Shown one piece after another: positions 24,569-37,428 of a DNA stretch of 64,000 nucleotides. The stretch's first letter is position 1. Each line of letters begins with the position of its first letter. Below the pieces are notes generated by a model. The model saw only the letters and a list, made by a program, of their open reading frames with translations. It ran no database searches and was not told the origin of the DNA. Source of the stretch: an uncultured Prevotellaceae bacterium (GTDB taxonomy: Bacteria; Bacteroidota; Bacteroidia; Bacteroidales; Bacteroidaceae); contig ONMI01000004.1 in assembly GCA_900318915.1 (NCBI GenBank), forward strand, positions 1-64,000. Reading direction: 5' to 3'. The position numbers were made by a program, and so were the translations under genes.

Positions 24569-27500
24569 ATGACTTCTAAAATCGTCGACAACAGAGTTAA
24601 CTTTGCCAAGGTGCAGAATCCGTTGCCCATACCGGATTTTCTCGATGTGCAGTTAAAGTCGTTTAAGGATTTCCTCCAACTCGACACGCCTCCCGAGCTC
24701 CGCAAGAACGACGGACTCTACAAGGTGTTCTCAGAGAATTTCCCCATCACCGACACGAGGAACAATTTCGTGCTCGAGTTTCTTGATTATTTCATCGATC
24801 CGCCCAGATATTCCATCGAGGAGTGCTTGGAGCGCGGCCTCACATACAGTGTGCCTCTCAAGGCGAAGATGAAACTCTATTGCACCGACCCTGAACATGA
24901 GGATTTCCATACCGTAATCTCGGATGTCTTCCTGGGCACTATACCTTATATGACCAGCAACGGCACCTTCATCATCAATGGTGCTGAGCGTGTCGTGGTC
25001 TCGCAGTTGCATCGCTCGCCCGGCGTGTTCTTCGGACAGAGCCAGCATGCCAACGGCACCCAGCTCTATTCGGCCCGCATCATTCCCTTCAAGGGCTCGT
25101 GGATAGAGTTTGCTACCGACATCAACAACGTGATGTACGCTTACATCGACCGTAAGAAGAAACTTCCTGTCACCACACTGCTCCGTGCCATAGGCTACGA
25201 GTCTGACAAGGATATCCTCGACATATTCGGACTGGCCGAGGAGGTCAAGGTGAACAAGAAGAATCTCAAGGAGGTGTACGGACGCAAACTGGCCGCCAAT
25301 GTGCTCAAGAGCTGGTTTGAGGACTTCAACGATGAGGATACCGGTGAGATTATCTCCATCGAGAGAAACGATGTGATCCTGCCCCGCGACACCGAGATTA
25401 CCGAGCAGAACGCCCAGGATATCCTCGACAGCGGCAACCCCATCATCCTGCTTCACAAGGAAGACGACATGGCCGGACGTTATTCCATTATCTTCGAGAC
25501 ACTGAAGAAAGACACAACCAACTCGGAGAAGGAAGCTGCGCAGTATATCTACCGCCAGTTGCGCAATGCCGAGCCGGCCGATGATGCTGCTGCCCACGAC
25601 CTGATACAGAACCTCTTCTTCTCTGACAAGAGGTATGACCTGGGTGAGGTGGGACGCTACCGCATCAACAAGAAACTGAATCTGAATCCGGATATGGATG
25701 AGCGCATCCTGACGAAACAAGATATCATTGAGATTATTAAATATCTCATACAATTGGTCAACTCGAATGCCGTGGTCGACGATATCGACCACCTCTCCAA
25801 CCGTCGTGTGCGCACGGTGGGCGAGCAGCTGGCTTCGCAGTTCTCCATCGGTCTGGCCCGTATGAGCCGCACTATCCGTGAGCGTATGAACGTGCGCGAC
25901 AGTGATGTGTTCAAACCGGTCGACCTGATTAATGCCAAAACTATATCGAGTGTCATCAACTCCTTCTTCGGCACCAATCCGCTGAGCCAGTTCATGGACC
26001 AGACCAACCCGCTGGCCGAGGTGACCCACAAACGCCGCCTCTCTGCACTGGGCCCCGGCGGTCTCTCCCGCGAACGTGCCGGTTTCGAAGTGCGCGATGT
26101 GCACTATACACATTATGGACGCCTCTGCCCCATTGAGAGCCCTGAAGGCCCCAACATCGGTCTTATCTCCTCGCTCTGCGTCTATGCCACCATCAACGAC
26201 CTCGGTTTCATCGAGACTCCTTACCGTAAGGTGGCCGACAAGACCGTGGACCTGAACAACGACGATGTGGTGTATCTGACTGCCGAGGAAGAGCAGGGCC
26301 ACTATATTGGCCAGGGCAACGCCCCCTTGAGAGAGGATGGCACCTTCGTGCGCGACGTGGTGAAATGCCGCCTCGACGCCGACTTCCCCGTGGTGGAGCC
26401 CGAGAAAGTGGACCTCATGGATGTGTCGCCCCAGCAGATAGCCTCCGTGTCGGCGGCACTTATCCCCTTCCTCGAGCACGACGACGGACACCGCGCCCTC
26501 ATGGGTTGCAACATGATGCGCCAGGCAGTGCCACTGCTCCACAACGATGCGCCCATCGTGGGCACCGGACTTGAGAAGCAGGTGTGCGAAGACTCACGCA
26601 CCATGGTGGTGGCCGAAGGTGAGGGCGTAATCGAGTATGTCGATGCCACCACCATCCGTATCCTCTACGACCGTACCGAGGAGGAGGAGTTCGTAAGCTT
26701 CGAACCCGCCCTCAAGGAGTACCGCATACCCAAGTTCCGCCGCACCAACCAGAACATGACCATCGACCTGAGACCTATCTGTGAGAAAGGGCAGCACGTG
26801 CATGCCGGACAGATCCTCACCGAGGGCTATGCTACTGAGAACGGTGAACTGGCGTTGGGACGCAACCTGCTTGTGGCCTACATGCCTTGGAAGGGATACA
26901 ACTATGAGGACGCCATCGTGCTCTCCGAGCGCCTCGTGCGCGAGGATATCCTCACCAGTGTGCACGTAGACGAATATCAGCTCGATGTGCGCGAGACCAA
27001 GCGCGGTATGGAGGAGTTCACCAGCGATATCCCCAATGTGAGCGAAGAGGCCACGAAGGACCTCGACGATAACGGCATCATCCGCGTGGGAGCCCGTGTG
27101 GAGCCCGGCGATATCCTTATCGGAAAAATCTCGCCGAAGGGAGAGAGCGACCCCTCGCCTGAGGAGAAACTGCTCCGCGCTATCTTCGGTGACAAGGCCG
27201 GCGACGTGAAGGATTCGTCGCTCAAGGCCAATCCCTCGCTCAGCGGTGTCGTCATCGACAAGAAACTTTTCCAGCGCGCCGTCAAGACGCGTGAGTCGAA
27301 GAAACAAGACAAGGTGCTCCAGGCCAAGATCGACGAGGAGTACAAGGCCAAGAACGACGACCTGCTCGACATACTGGTCGACAAGCTGCTTCAGCTCACC
27401 AAGAACCACAACTGCCAGGGTGTGAAAGACTACACCGGCGCTGAGGTTATCACAAAGGGCACCAAGTTTACTGCCGCCCGTCTGAAGGAACTCGTCTATG

Positions 27501-28381
27501 AGGGTGTGCAGACCGGAGGATGGACCGAGGACGAGCATACCAATATGCTTATCTCGCAGCTCATCATGAACTACATACGCAAGTTCAAACTCCTCGACGC
27601 TGAAATGAAACGCCGCAAGTTTGCCATCACTATCGGCGACGACCTGCCCTCAGGCATCCTGCAGATGGCCAAAGTGTATGTGGCAAAGAAACGTAAAATA
27701 GGCGTGGGCGACAAACTGGCCGGACGCCACGGCAACAAGGGTATCGTATCGAAGGTGGTGCGCATGGAAGACATGCCGTTCCTCGAGGACGGACGTCCTG
27801 TCGACCTCGTGCTCAACCCGCTGGGCGTTCCCTCGCGTATGAACCTGGGACAGATCTTCGAGGCCATCCTCGGCGCTGCCGGCAAACGGCTCGGCGTGAA
27901 GTTCGCCACTCCCATCTTCGACGGAGCCAAGCTCGAGGACCTCTCCGAGTGGACCGACAAGGCCGGACTGCCTCACCTCTGCTCCACACATCTATACGAT
28001 GGAGAGACCGGTGAACGCTTCGACCAGCCTGCAACAGTGGGCATCACCTACTTCCTCAAACTCGGACACATGGTGGAAGATAAAATGCACGCACGCAGCA
28101 TCGGACCGTACTCGCTCATCACGCAGCAGCCCCTCGGCGGTAAAGCCCAGTTCGGCGGACAGCGCTTTGGTGAAATGGAGGTCTGGGCACTCGAGGCCTT
28201 CGGTGCCAGCCACGTGCTTCAGGAAATCCTCACCATCAAGAGTGACGACGTGGTGGGACGCAGCAAGGCCTACGAGGCCATCGTGAAGGGCGACCCCATG
28301 CCCACACCCGGCATACCCGAATCTCTCAACGTGCTCCTGCACGAACTCCGCGGACTTGGATTAAGCGTCAAACTCGACTAA
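24569..28381 (+). CDS. rpoB: DNA-directed RNA polymerase subunit beta
   Basis: A 1270-residue beta subunit. The rifampicin pocket reads [20 protein letters not shown], then [13 protein letters not shown], with the Asp, His and Ser positions of the sensitive wild type intact. The C-terminal clamp segments [12 protein letters not shown] and [19 protein letters not shown] are present. It lies 11 nt before rpoC and after the attenuator-like hairpins. Confidence 0.99.
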   Translation: MTSKIVDNRVNFAKVQNPLPIPDFLDVQLKSFKDFLQLDTPPELRKNDGLYKVFSENFPITDTRNNFVLEFLDYFIDPPRYSIEECLERGLTYSVPLKAKMKLYCTDPEHEDFHTVISDVFLGTIPYMTSNGTFIINGAERVVVSQLHRSPGVFFGQSQHANGTQLYSARIIPFKGSWIEFATDINNVMYAYIDRKKKLPVTTLLRAIGYESDKDILDIFGLAEEVKVNKKNLKEVYGRKLAANVLKSWFEDFNDEDTGEIISIERNDVILPRDTEITEQNAQDILDSGNPIILLHKEDDMAGRYSIIFETLKKDTTNSEKEAAQYIYRQLRNAEPADDAAAHDLIQNLFFSDKRYDLGEVGRYRINKKLNLNPDMDERILTKQDIIEIIKYLIQLVNSNAVVDDIDHLSNRRVRTVGEQLASQFSIGLARMSRTIRERMNVRDSDVFKPVDLINAKTISSVINSFFGTNPLSQFMDQTNPLAEVTHKRRLSALGPGGLSRERAGFEVRDVHYTHYGRLCPIESPEGPNIGLISSLCVYATINDLGFIETPYRKVADKTVDLNNDDVVYLTAEEEQGHYIGQGNAPLREDGTFVRDVVKCRLDADFPVVEPEKVDLMDVSPQQIASVSAALIPFLEHDDGHRALMGCNMMRQAVPLLHNDAPIVGTGLEKQVCEDSRTMVVAEGEGVIEYVDATTIRILYDRTEEEEFVSFEPALKEYRIPKFRRTNQNMTIDLRPICEKGQHVHAGQILTEGYATENGELALGRNLLVAYMPWKGYNYEDAIVLSERLVREDILTSVHVDEYQLDVRETKRGMEEFTSDIPNVSEEATKDLDDNGIIRVGARVEPGDILIGKISPKGESDPSPEEKLLRAIFGDKAGDVKDSSLKANPSLSGVVIDKKLFQRAVKTRESKKQDKVLQAKIDEEYKAKNDDLLDILVDKLLQLTKNHNCQGVKDYTGAEVITKGTKFTAARLKELVYEGVQTGGWTEDEHTNMLISQLIMNYIRKFKLLDAEMKRRKFAITIGDDLPSGILQMAKVYVAKKRKIGVGDKLAGRHGNKGIVSKVVRMEDMPFLEDGRPVDLVLNPLGVPSRMNLGQIFEAILGAAGKRLGVKFATPIFDGAKLEDLSEWTDKAGLPHLCSTHLYDGETGERFDQPATVGITYFLKLGHMVEDKMHARSIGPYSLITQQPLGGKAQFGGQRFGEMEVWALEAFGASHVLQEILTIKSDDVVGRSKAYEAIVKGDPMPTPGIPESLNVLLHELRGLGLSVKLD

Positions 28382-28392
28382 ACGTATAGAAC

Positions 28393-31300
28393 ATGGCTTT
28401 TAAGAAAGATACAAAGATTAAGAACAACTTCACGAAGATTACTATCGGACTCGCATCGCCCGAAGAAATCCTCGAGAATTCGTATGGTGAGGTGACCAAA
28501 CCCGAGACCATCAATTACCGTACCTACAAACCCGAGCGCGACGGCCTTTTCTGCGAACGCATCTTCGGTCCCACCAGAGACTTCGAGTGCGGTTGCGGCA
28601 AGTACAAGAGAATACGCTACAAAGGCATCGTGTGCGACAGGTGCGGCGTGGAGGTGACGGAGAAGAAGGTGCGCCGTGAGCGCTCCGGACATATCGAGCT
28701 GGTGGTGCCGGTGGCACATATCTGGTATTTCCGCTCGCTGCCCAACAAGATTGGCTATCTGCTCGGACTGCCCACCAAAAAACTCGACTCGGTGATCTAC
28801 TATGAGAAATATGTCGTCATCCAGCCGGGTGCCTTCGAGGGATATGTAAACCCGGATACCGGAGAGGCAAACGGTTCGCATCGCCTCGACCTGATATCCG
28901 AGGAAGATTATCTCGACATCGTGGAGAACAAACTGGCACAGGCCGGTATCGACAACAGCAAACTGCCCGACACCGACCCCAACAAGTTCATCGCCAAAAT
29001 GGGTGCTGAGGCCATCTACGACCTCCTCGCATCGCTCGACCTTGACAAACTGGCCGAGGAACTGCGCGGACGTGCCAACACCGACTCCTCGCAGATGAGG
29101 AAGAGTGAGGCCCTGAAGCGCCTGCAGGTGGTGGAGGCTTTCCGCGGCAACAAGGAGGAGAACCGCCCGGAGTGGATGATTATGAAAATCATTCCCGTCA
29201 CACCGCCGGAGCTCCGCCCGCTCGTGCCGCTCGACGGCGGACGATTCGCCACTTCCGACCTCAATGACCTCTACCGCCGCGTTATCATCCGTAACAACCG
29301 CCTGAAGAGGCTCATGGAGATCAAGGCACCTGAGGTGATTCTCCGCAACGAGAAACGTATGCTCCAGGAGGCCGTCGACAGCCTCTTCGACAACTCGCGC
29401 AAGAGCAGCGCGGTGAAGAGCGAGTCGAACAGACCGCTCAAGTCGCTCTCCGACTCCCTCAAGGGCAAGCAGGGACGCTTCCGCCAGAACCTGCTCGGTA
29501 AGCGTGTCGACTACTCGGCCCGTTCGGTCATCGTAGTAGGACCTGAGCTGAAGATGGGTGAGTGCGGACTTCCCAAACTCATGGCTGCAGAGCTCTACAA
29601 GCCGTTCATCATACGCAAGCTCATAGAGCGCGGCATCGTGAAGACGGTGAAGAGCGCCAAGAAAATCGTCGACCGCCGCGAGCCCGTCATCTGGGACATC
29701 CTCGAGAATGTGATGAAGGGACATCCCGTGCTGCTCAACCGTGCACCTACACTTCACCGTCTCGGTATTCAGGCTTTCCAGCCTAAACTCATCGAGGGCA
29801 AGGCCATTCAGCTCCATCCGCTGGCATGTACCGCTTTCAATGCCGACTTCGACGGCGACCAGATGGCTGTGCACCTCCCGCTGAGCAATGAGGCTGTGCT
29901 CGAAGCCCAGATTCTGATGCTCCAGAGCCACAATATCCTCAATCCTGCCAATGGAGCGCCTATCACCGTTCCCTCGCAGGACATGGTGCTCGGTCTCTAC
30001 TATATCACCAAAATCCGCCCGGGCGCCAAGGGACAGGGACTCAAGTTCTACGGTCCTGAGGAGGCCATCATCGCACACAACGAGGGCCGCTGCGACCTCC
30101 ATGCTCCTGTGCAGCTCGTGGAGCGCGACAAGGACGGCAATGTGCTCACCGACGAGAACGGAAACACCCGTTTCATCGAGACTTCTGTGGGACGTGTCAT
30201 CGTCAATGGCATTATCCCCGACGAGGTGGGCTTCGTCAATACAGTCATCTCCAAGAAGAGCTTGCGCGACATCATCTCCAATGTTATCAAGACGGTGGGA
30301 TTCGCACGTGCCTGCGAGTTCCTCGACGGTATCAAGAACCTCGGTTACCGCATGGCCTACCTGGCAGGACTCTCGTTCAACCTCGACGATATCATCATTC
30401 CGCCCGAGAAGGCAGAACTCATTGAAAAGGGTAATCAGGAGGTGCGCCAGATTTCCGATACCTACAATGCTGGTTTCATCACTGAAAACGAGCGCTACAA
30501 CCAGGTTATCGATACTTGGACCCATGTCAACAATGATATCAGCAACATCCTGATGAAGGAGATGGCAGAGGCCGACCAAGGCTTCAACGCTGTCTATATG
30601 ATGCTCGACTCCGGAGCCCGTGGATCGAAAGACCAGATCAAGCAGCTCTCCGGTATCCGCGGTCTGATGGCCAAGCCTCAGAAGGCCGGCGCCGAGGGCG
30701 CACAGATTATCGAGAATCCTATCCTTTCCAACTTCAAGGAGGGTATGTCGGTGCTCGAGTACTTCATTGCCTCGCACGGTGCCCGTAAGGGTCTGGCCGA
30801 TACCGCTATGAAGACGGCCGACGCCGGTTACCTCACACGCCGTCTCGTCGACGTGTCGCACGATGTCATCATTACCGACGAGGACTGCGGCACCCTGCGC
30901 GGACTCAACTGCACTGCACTGAAGAGCGGCGACGAAATCATCTCCACGCTCTATGAGCGAATACTGGGCCGTGTCTCCGTGCACGACATCGCCAATCCGC
31001 ACACCGGCGAGATTATCGTCAACTCCGGCGAGGAAATCACCGAGTCGGTGGCACAGGCCATCGAGGACGCCGGCATCGAGAGCGTCGAGATACGCTCAGT
31101 GCTCACTTGCGAGAGCCGCAAGGGCGTGTGCATGAAGTGCTACGGACGCAACCTGGCCACCAGCCGCATGGTGCAGAAGGGCGAGGCCGTGGGTGTGATT
31201 GCTGCTCAGGCTATCGGTGAGCCGGGTACACAGCTTACCCTCCGTACGTTCCACGCCGGTGGTGTGGCCGCCAATGCCGCCGCCAATGCCGCCATCGTGG

Positions 31301-32754
31301 CAAAGAACGACGCACGCATCGAGTTCGACGAGCTGCGCACGGTTCCTTTCGTAGAGAATCCCACCGACGCACCCCGCGAGTGCAAGATGGTGGTGAGCCG
31401 TCTGGCCGAGGTGAGGTTCATCGACCTCAATACGGGCATCGTGCTCTCCACACTGCCGGTGCCCTATGGAAGCTCTCTCTATTATGAGAACAACGCCGTG
31501 GTGAACAAGGGCGATATGATTGCCCGTTGGGACCCCTTCAATGCCGTCATCGTGAGCGAGTTTGCCGGTAAGCTGAAGTTTGAGAATGTGACCGAAGGCG
31601 AGACCTATAAGACCGACCATGATGAGACCACCGGTCTGGAAGAGCGTATCATCACCGAGGCCAAAGACCGTAACCTCGTGCCTACCTGCTACGTGCAGGA
31701 CGAGAACGGACAGACGCTCGGCACCTATATCTTCCCCGTGGGTGGACACATTCAGGTCAAGGATGGTGAGGTGATCACCACCGGTACCACGCTGATTAAG
31801 ATTCCGCGCACTGCCATCAAGGGCGGTGATATCACCGGTGGTCTGCCCCGCGTCACCGAGCTCTTCGAGGCCCGCAACCCGTCGAACCCCGCCGTGGTGA
31901 GCGAAATCGACGGTGAGGTGACCATGGGACGTGTGAAGCGCGGTAACCGCGAGATTGTGGTGACCAGCAAGACGGGTGAGAAGAAGACCTACCAGGTGTC
32001 GCTCTCCAAGCAGATCCTCGTGCAGGAGCATGATGCCGTGCGCGCAGGAACACCTCTCTCCGACGGATCCATCACTCCCAACGATATCCTTGCTATCAAA
32101 GGCCCCACCGCCGTGCAGGAGTATATCGTCAACGAGGTGCAGGATGTGTACCGCCTGCAGGGTGTGAAGATCAACGACAAGCACTTCGAGGTCATCGTCA
32201 GGCAGATGATGCGCAAGGTGCAGATTGTGGAGCCCGGCGACACTACCTTCCTGGAGCAGGAGGTGGTCGACAAACTCGACTTCGCCGAGGAGAACGACCG
32301 CATCTGGGGCAAGAAGTATGTCGTGGACCACGGCGACAGCGAGACCATACGCGACAACCAGATTATCTCCGCACGCAAGTTGCGTGACGAGAACTCCAGT
32401 CTGAAGCGCCGCGACCTGCGCCTGGTGAAGGTGCGCGATGTGGTGCCCGCCACTTCTACCCAGATACTGCAGGGTATTACCCGTGCCGCACTGCAGACCA
32501 AGAGCTTCATGTCGGCCGCTTCCTTCCAGGAGACGACCAAGGTGCTCAACGAGGCTGCCATCCGCGGCAAGGTGGACTACCTGGAGGGCATGAAGGAGAA
32601 CGTGATCTGCGGACACCTTATCCCGGCAGGTACCGGCCTGCGCCAGTGGGACAAGCTCATCGTAGGCTCTAAGGAGGAACACGACCGCTTCCAGGCCAAC
32701 CTGAAGAATGTGATCGACTACCCCGAAGGGCAGACCGTGAAAGAAGACAACTAA
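28393..32754 (+). CDS. rpoC: DNA-directed RNA polymerase subunit beta prime
   Basis: A 1453-residue beta prime subunit. The N-terminal zinc ribbon [20 protein letters not shown], the catalytic [12 protein letters not shown] loop with three Asp holding Mg, and the second zinc site ([13 protein letters not shown]) are visible. It is longer than the E. coli protein (1407), as usual in Bacteroidetes. rpoB precedes it by 11 nt. Confidence 0.99.
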   Translation: MAFKKDTKIKNNFTKITIGLASPEEILENSYGEVTKPETINYRTYKPERDGLFCERIFGPTRDFECGCGKYKRIRYKGIVCDRCGVEVTEKKVRRERSGHIELVVPVAHIWYFRSLPNKIGYLLGLPTKKLDSVIYYEKYVVIQPGAFEGYVNPDTGEANGSHRLDLISEEDYLDIVENKLAQAGIDNSKLPDTDPNKFIAKMGAEAIYDLLASLDLDKLAEELRGRANTDSSQMRKSEALKRLQVVEAFRGNKEENRPEWMIMKIIPVTPPELRPLVPLDGGRFATSDLNDLYRRVIIRNNRLKRLMEIKAPEVILRNEKRMLQEAVDSLFDNSRKSSAVKSESNRPLKSLSDSLKGKQGRFRQNLLGKRVDYSARSVIVVGPELKMGECGLPKLMAAELYKPFIIRKLIERGIVKTVKSAKKIVDRREPVIWDILENVMKGHPVLLNRAPTLHRLGIQAFQPKLIEGKAIQLHPLACTAFNADFDGDQMAVHLPLSNEAVLEAQILMLQSHNILNPANGAPITVPSQDMVLGLYYITKIRPGAKGQGLKFYGPEEAIIAHNEGRCDLHAPVQLVERDKDGNVLTDENGNTRFIETSVGRVIVNGIIPDEVGFVNTVISKKSLRDIISNVIKTVGFARACEFLDGIKNLGYRMAYLAGLSFNLDDIIIPPEKAELIEKGNQEVRQISDTYNAGFITENERYNQVIDTWTHVNNDISNILMKEMAEADQGFNAVYMMLDSGARGSKDQIKQLSGIRGLMAKPQKAGAEGAQIIENPILSNFKEGMSVLEYFIASHGARKGLADTAMKTADAGYLTRRLVDVSHDVIITDEDCGTLRGLNCTALKSGDEIISTLYERILGRVSVHDIANPHTGEIIVNSGEEITESVAQAIEDAGIESVEIRSVLTCESRKGVCMKCYGRNLATSRMVQKGEAVGVIAAQAIGEPGTQLTLRTFHAGGVAANAAANAAIVAKNDARIEFDELRTVPFVENPTDAPRECKMVVSRLAEVRFIDLNTGIVLSTLPVPYGSSLYYENNAVVNKGDMIARWDPFNAVIVSEFAGKLKFENVTEGETYKTDHDETTGLEERIITEAKDRNLVPTCYVQDENGQTLGTYIFPVGGHIQVKDGEVITTGTTLIKIPRTAIKGGDITGGLPRVTELFEARNPSNPAVVSEIDGEVTMGRVKRGNREIVVTSKTGEKKTYQVSLSKQILVQEHDAVRAGTPLSDGSITPNDILAIKGPTAVQEYIVNEVQDVYRLQGVKINDKHFEVIVRQMMRKVQIVEPGDTTFLEQEVVDKLDFAEENDRIWGKKYVVDHGDSETIRDNQIISARKLRDENSSLKRRDLRLVKVRDVVPATSTQILQGITRAALQTKSFMSAASFQETTKVLNEAAIRGKVDYLEGMKENVICGHLIPAGTGLRQWDKLIVGSKEEHDRFQANLKNVIDYPEGQTVKEDN

Positions 32755-32767
32755 ATTGTATGAACCG

Positions 32768-32809
32768 GCGGCAAGACGGGTCGGCGCAACACCGCTCCCG
32801 CCTTGCCGC
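32768..32809 (+). terminator. Hairpin after rpoC
   Basis: GCGGCAAG-A-CGGG (32768-32780) pairs with CCCG-C-CTTGCCGC (32797-32809) with one internal mismatch, followed by TTT. It sits between rpoC and the DUF3467 gene and may act as a partial terminator or mRNA end stabiliser. Confidence 0.6.
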
Positions 32810-32832
32810 TTTCCAAACCAATAACCATCATT

Positions 32833-33153
32833 ATGGAAAACGAAAACAAACCGCAGGGACAACAACTGCAGGTAGAAGTGGCGCCCGATGTGGCTGCCGG
32901 CGTATATTCCAATTTCGCCCTTATCGCACACACCAAGACCGAGTTCGTCGTCGACATGGCTTCCATGATGCCCGGCGTGCCCAAGGCCGTGGTGAGAAGC
33001 CGCGTCATCCTGGCCCCCGAGCATGCCAAGCGGCTTGCCATGGCGCTCCAGGAGAACATCATGCGATATGAAAAACAGTTCGGACGCATTGAGCTGCCCA
33101 ACCAGCAGCCGCGCACCGTGGCACCCTTCAACATCGGAAAAGGCGAGGCTTGA
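32833..33153 (+). CDS. DUF3467 domain-containing protein
   Basis: A 106-residue protein. The in-frame ATG at 32803 lies within the rpoC 3' hairpin, so I use the ATG at 32833 (MENENKPQGQQLQVEV). The core VAAGVYSNFALIAHTKTEFVVD and the segment APEHAKRLAMALQENIMRYE match the DUF3467 pattern, a small beta-rich family of unknown function that often follows rpoC in Bacteroidetes. Its position suggests a role linked to RNA polymerase, but this is unproven. Confidence 0.85.
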   Translation: MENENKPQGQQLQVEVAPDVAAGVYSNFALIAHTKTEFVVDMASMMPGVPKAVVRSRVILAPEHAKRLAMALQENIMRYEKQFGRIELPNQQPRTVAPFNIGKGEA

Positions 33154-33203
33154 TGCCCGCTTACAGCGAATAGGGTGGGGGAGCCAACCCTGCTCTGCAA
33201 CCC

Positions 33204-33235
33204 ATGCGGGCCGGCCTCGAAAGGTCGGCCCGCAT
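33204..33235 (+). terminator. Strong hairpin ending the rpoBC unit
   Basis: ATGCGGGCCGGCCT (33204-33217) pairs with AGGTCGGCCCGCAT (33222-33235) with a single wobble and a 4-nt loop. There is no T run after it, so Rho or RNA processing may take part. The remaining gap up to rpsL holds only the rpsL promoter. Confidence 0.7.
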
Positions 33236-33387
33236 GTCGTAACAGACAACCCCCTGCTTGCTGAAGAAAGGCAGTCCTGACGGTTAAAGATGCGTTAATA
33301 ATTGTCAAAAGTGTTACTGATGGTTAAATTAAAACCTCTTGAACTCTTTTCGAAAAGTAATAATTAGGTTTATCGACACAAATTTTG

Positions 33388-33395
33388 TACCTTTG
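33388..33395 (+). promoter_or_regulatory. -7 box of the str operon promoter
   Basis: TACCTTTG at 33388-33395 followed by CAGCCC. The -33 region near 33365 (AGGTTTAT) is a poor TTTG match. The leader to rpsL is about 75-80 nt. Confidence 0.7.
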
Positions 33396-33479
33396 CAGCC
33401 CAAAAAGGTGTGGTGTGGCCATGCCGTAAGTAATTGAAAACTATAATACAACATATATAATAATTAAAAACAAAAAGCA

Positions 33480-33860
33480 ATGCCTACTATTTCACAATTA
33501 GTAAGAAAAGGCAGAAAGGCGCTTGTCGACAAGAGCAAGTCACCCGCTTTGGACGCATGTCCGCAGCGTCGTGGTGTATGCGTGCGCGTGTATACGACAA
33601 CCCCGAAGAAGCCTAATTCGGCAATGAGAAAAGTTGCCCGTGTAAGACTGACCAACCAGAAGGAAGTGAACTCCTACATCCCCGGTGAGGGCCACAACCT
33701 TCAGGAGCACAGTATCGTTCTCGTTCGTGGCGGACGTGTGAAAGACCTCCCCGGTGTGCGTTATCACATTGTTCGCGGCACTCTCGACACCGCAGGAGTG
33801 GCCAACCGCACCCAGCGCCGCTCAAAGTATGGTGCCAAACGTCCCAAGGCTAAGAAATAA
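33480..33860 (+). CDS. rpsL: 30S ribosomal protein S12
   Basis: A 126-residue decoding-centre protein. The loop [18 protein letters not shown] keeps the lysine at which streptomycin resistance usually arises, and [17 protein letters not shown] keeps the second one, so the sequence is of the sensitive wild type. First gene of the str operon. Confidence 0.98.
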   Translation: MPTISQLVRKGRKALVDKSKSPALDACPQRRGVCVRVYTTTPKKPNSAMRKVARVRLTNQKEVNSYIPGEGHNLQEHSIVLVRGGRVKDLPGVRYHIVRGTLDTAGVANRTQRRSKYGAKRPKAKK

Positions 33861-33998
33861 ATAACCGGTGAAGGTTATTCTGACGCCAATATTAAAAACC
33901 GTTTTGCTGGAGATTTGTTAGAAGGTTGAGTAAATGCTCTCGAGTGAGCGTTGAAGAAAACACGACAGCCCCACGCAGAAATTATTTCAAACAATAAA

Positions 33999-34475
33999 AT
34001 GAGAAAAGCAAAACCCAAGAAGCGCGTGATTCTTCCCGATCCCGTCTTCAACGACCAGAAGGTCTCAAAATTCGTGAACCATCTTATGTACAGCGGTAAG
34101 AAAACCGTCTCGTACGAAATCTTCTACAATGCTCTTGATATCGTGAAGGCCAAGATGTCGAAAGAGGAGAAGACTCCCCTTGAGATCTGGAAGCAGGCTC
34201 TCGACAACATCACCCCGCTCGTGGAGGTGAAGAGCCGCCGTATCGGTGGTGCCACTTTCCAGGTACCTACCGAGATCCGTCCCGACCGTAAAGAGAGTGT
34301 CTCGATGAAGAACATGATCAACTTTGCCCGCAAGCGCGGTGGCAAGAGCATGGCTGAGAAGCTGGCTGCCGAGATCATGGACGCATACAACAACCAGGGC
34401 GGCGCATTCAAGCGCAAGGAAGACATGCACCGTATGGCCGAGGCCAACCGTGCTTTCGCCCACTTCAGATTCTAA
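33999..34475 (+). CDS. rpsG: 30S ribosomal protein S7
   Basis: A 158-residue S7, nucleating protein of the 30S head. I start at the ATG at 33999 ([15 protein letters not shown]), the family's usual N-terminus, not at the in-frame ATG at 33951. The 138-nt rpsL-rpsG gap is long and contains a GCTC/GAGC hairpin near 33933-33950; in E. coli this gap holds the S7 autoregulatory site, so a similar role is possible. Confidence 0.96.
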   Translation: MRKAKPKKRVILPDPVFNDQKVSKFVNHLMYSGKKTVSYEIFYNALDIVKAKMSKEEKTPLEIWKQALDNITPLVEVKSRRIGGATFQVPTEIRPDRKESVSMKNMINFARKRGGKSMAEKLAAEIMDAYNNQGGAFKRKEDMHRMAEANRAFAHFRF

Positions 34476-34499
34476 ATTGGCTTAACAGGTAAAAAGATT

Positions 34500-36617
34500 A
34501 TGGCAAAACAAGATTTACACTTGACGAGAAACATCGGGATCATGGCCCACATCGATGCCGGAAAAACCACCACATCGGAGCGTATCCTGTTCTACACGGG
34601 CAAGACGCACAAGATAGGTGAGGTGCACGATGGAGCCGCCACGATGGACTGGATGGCACAGGAGCAGGAAAGAGGCATCACCATCACATCGGCCGCCACC
34701 ACCTGCTACTGGGAATGGAACGGCAAGAAGTTCAAAATCAACCTCATCGACACTCCGGGACACGTCGACTTCACAGCCGAGGTGGAGCGCTCGCTGAGAG
34801 TCTTGGATGGTGCTGTCGCTACCTATTCAGCCGCCGACGGCGTGCAGCCGCAGTCTGAGACGGTGTGGCGTCAGGCTGATAAATATAATGTGCCGCGTAT
34901 AGGATACGTTAACAAAATGGACCGTTCGGGCGCCGACTTCTATGAGACCGTGCAGCAGATGCGCGACATCCTGGGAGCCAATCCGTGCCCCGTTCAGATA
35001 CCCATCGGCGCCGAAGAAAACTTCAAGGGCGTGGTCGACCTCATCAGGATGAAAGCCATCCTGTGGCACGACGAGACCATGGGCGCCGAGTATGATGTGG
35101 AGGAAATACCCGCCAACCTGGTCGACGAGGCCCAGGAGTGGCGCGAGAAGATGCTCGAGACTGCCGCCAACTACGACGACGACCTCATGGAGAAATTCCT
35201 CGAGGGTGAGGAGATTCCCGAAGAGCAGATTATCGCCGCCATCCGCAAGGGCACCGTGGCCATGGAAATCACTCCCATGGTGTGCGGAAGCTCCTACAAG
35301 AACAAAGGTGTACAGCCGCTTCTCGACTATGTCTGCGCTTTCCTGCCTTCGCCCCTCGACACCGAGGACATTGAGGGTGTGAACCCCGACACCGAGGAGA
35401 AGGAGAACCGCAAACCTTCCGAGGATGAGCCTACCTCTGCCCTGGCATTCAAGATTGCCACCGACCCCTACATGGGTCGCCTGGTCTTCTTCCGTGTCTA
35501 TTCGGGCAAGGTGCAGGCCGGCTCCTACGTCTACAATCCCCGCTCAGGCAAGAAGGAGCGCATCAGCCGCCTCTTCCAGATGAACTCAAACAAGGAGATT
35601 CCCATGGAGTCGATCGACGCCGGAGATATCGGCGCCGGCGTAGGCTTCAAGGATATCCACACCGGTGACACACTGTGCGATGAGCAGCATCCCATCGTGC
35701 TCGAGTCGATGACTTTCCCCGACCCTGTGATTGGTATCGCCGTGGAGCCCAAGTCGCAGGCCGATGTCGACAAACTCGGTATCGGTCTCGCCAAGCTCGC
35801 CGAGGAGGATCCTACCTTTACCGTGCGTACCGACGAGCAGAGCGGCCAGACCATCATCTCGGGTATGGGCGAGCTCCATCTCGATATCATTATCGACCGT
35901 TTGAAGAGAGAGTTCAAGGTGGAGTGCAACCAGGGTAAACCCCAGGTCAACTACAAGGAGGCTGTGACCAAGACCGTCACCAACATGCGCGAGGTCTACA
36001 AGAAGCAGAGTGGTGGTCGAGGCAAGTTCGCCGACATCATCGTCAATGTGGGACCTGTGGACGACGACTTCAAGGAGGGCGGACTTCAGTTCGTCAATGA
36101 AGTGAAGGGCGGCAATATTCCCAAAGAATTCATACCCTCTGTGCAGAAAGGCTTTGAGACGGCCATGAAGAACGGCGTGCTCGGCGGCTATCCCGTCGAT
36201 TCGCTCAAGGTGACGCTGCTCGATGGATCCTTCCATCCTGTCGACTCCGACCAGCTCTCCTTCGAGATTGCCGCTATCCAGGCCTATCGCAATGCCTGCC
36301 CCAAGGCCGGCCCTGTGCTGCTCGAGCCCATCATGAAACTCGAGGTGGTAACACCCGAGGAGAGCATGGGCGATGTCATCGGCGACCTCAACAAGCGCCG
36401 CGGACAGATTCAGGGTATGGACGAGGCCCGCTCCGGCGGACGCATCGTCAAGGCCATGGTGCCTCTGGCCGAGACCTTCGGCTATGTGACTGCACTGCGC
36501 ACCATCACCTCCGGCCGTGCCACCAGCTCTATGGAGTACGACCACCACGCACCCCTCTCGCCCACCCAGGCCAAGGCCGTGCTCGAGGAGGTGAAAGGAC
36601 GCACCGACCTGCTGTAA
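34500..36617 (+). CDS. fusA: Translation elongation factor G
   Basis: A 705-residue translocase GTPase. G1 [10 protein letters not shown]3 DTPGHVDF and G4 [10 protein letters not shown] are clear, followed by domains II to V including the RGGKFADI and [18 protein letters not shown] segments. It is in the usual str-operon position. Confidence 0.98.
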   Translation: MAKQDLHLTRNIGIMAHIDAGKTTTSERILFYTGKTHKIGEVHDGAATMDWMAQEQERGITITSAATTCYWEWNGKKFKINLIDTPGHVDFTAEVERSLRVLDGAVATYSAADGVQPQSETVWRQADKYNVPRIGYVNKMDRSGADFYETVQQMRDILGANPCPVQIPIGAEENFKGVVDLIRMKAILWHDETMGAEYDVEEIPANLVDEAQEWREKMLETAANYDDDLMEKFLEGEEIPEEQIIAAIRKGTVAMEITPMVCGSSYKNKGVQPLLDYVCAFLPSPLDTEDIEGVNPDTEEKENRKPSEDEPTSALAFKIATDPYMGRLVFFRVYSGKVQAGSYVYNPRSGKKERISRLFQMNSNKEIPMESIDAGDIGAGVGFKDIHTGDTLCDEQHPIVLESMTFPDPVIGIAVEPKSQADVDKLGIGLAKLAEEDPTFTVRTDEQSGQTIISGMGELHLDIIIDRLKREFKVECNQGKPQVNYKEAVTKTVTNMREVYKKQSGGRGKFADIIVNVGPVDDDFKEGGLQFVNEVKGGNIPKEFIPSVQKGFETAMKNGVLGGYPVDSLKVTLLDGSFHPVDSDQLSFEIAAIQAYRNACPKAGPVLLEPIMKLEVVTPEESMGDVIGDLNKRRGQIQGMDEARSGGRIVKAMVPLAETFGYVTALRTITSGRATSSMEYDHHAPLSPTQAKAVLEEVKGRTDLL

Positions 36618-36711
36618 GAACATTCTGGAGCGATGAGGCGCTGCTTAGCGTATGACTCTTAAGCAGCGTACCTCTCCGCCCCGTAACATTAATCAAAACA
36701 TTAATAACAAC

Positions 36712-37017
36712 ATGAGTCCGAAAATCAGAATCAAACTGAAGAGCTACGACCACAAATTGGTCGACAAGTCGGCTGAGAAAATCGTCAAGGCCGTCAAAGC
36801 TACCGGTGCCGTGGTGAGCGGTCCTATCCCCCTCCCCACCCACAAGCGCATCTACACTGTAAACCGCAGTACGTTCGTCAACAAGAAGGCACGTGAGCAG
36901 TTCCAGCTCTCCGACTTCAAGCGTCTGATCGACATCTACAACTCTACCTCTAAGACTGTCGACGCCCTGATGAAGCTTGAGCTTCCCAGCGGTGTTGAGG
37001 TTGAAATCAAGGTATAG
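36712..37017 (+). CDS. rpsJ: 30S ribosomal protein S10
   Basis: A 101-residue S10 starting at the ATG at 36712 ([15 protein letters not shown]); the in-frame ATG at 36652 would add 20 atypical residues. S10 also works as NusE in antitermination. It is the last gene of the str unit here and is followed by a terminator, which separates it from the other S10-operon genes. Confidence 0.97.
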   Translation: MSPKIRIKLKSYDHKLVDKSAEKIVKAVKATGAVVSGPIPLPTHKRIYTVNRSTFVNKKAREQFQLSDFKRLIDIYNSTSKTVDALMKLELPSGVEVEIKV

Positions 37018-37044
37018 TACCCTGCCTTGGCAGAAAACATACAG

Positions 37045-37077
37045 CCGGTGTTTCCATTGTGAAGCACCGGTTTTTTT
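37045..37077 (+). terminator. Intrinsic terminator after rpsJ
   Basis: CCGGTG (37045-37050) and CACCGG (37065-37070) pair around a 14-nt loop, followed by seven T. A second T-rich segment (37110-37120) follows. It closes the rpsL-rpsG-fusA-rpsJ unit. Confidence 0.85.
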
Positions 37078-37248
37078 CGTAAAGTCCCGTTTCTTTATCG
37101 TCAAGCACTGGTTTTTTTTCTTGAAGCGGGAGACCAGCGTCTTCACACTACAGCACTCCGACTGCCCCGACGGACAATCTCCGATTCGTGCAACTCGCTG
37201 CCAGAATGGTGACTATGACGGCAGCGGATGAAAAAATAATTAAAAAAA

Positions 37249-37280
37249 CTTGCAGATTTCAGGGAAAAGTCGTACCTTTG
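37249..37280 (+). promoter_or_regulatory. Promoter of the rplC ribosomal protein operon
   Basis: CTTG (37249-37252), exactly 20 bp, TACCTTTG (37273-37280), followed by CACCC. A near-consensus Bacteroidetes promoter. Transcription from it gives a leader of about 175 nt before rplC. Confidence 0.9.
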
Positions 37281-37368
37281 CACCCGCAAAAGTGTGTATT
37301 GCGCTGGCTCTACGGTTATCAATACCCTGATAAAAAGCAACTTAGCCTTCAATTGCGAAGTAGTTACG

Positions 37369-37428
37369 GTTTCTTTTTAAGTGGTATTTTGGGCCTCGGA
37401 GTTACGGGTGAGACACTTAAAAAGAAAC
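37369..37428 (+). promoter_or_regulatory. Leader stem-loop upstream of rplC
   Basis: GTTTCTTTTTAAGTG (37369-37383) and CACTTAAAAAGAAAC (37414-37428) are a perfect 15-bp inverted repeat around a 30-nt loop, in the leader of the rplC operon. The S10-operon leader of gammaproteobacteria binds L4 for autoregulation; here rplD is the second gene, so an analogous L4-responsive element is a reasonable inference. The T/A-rich stem has no trailing T run, so it is not a simple terminator. Confidence 0.75.

Noticed and set aside
28378..33249. Long antisense open frames of 874 and 717 codons opposite rpoC
   Set aside because: They lie wholly over rpoC and DUF3467 in the complementary frame. Their composition mirrors the sense codon bias, and no protein family or promoter supports them.
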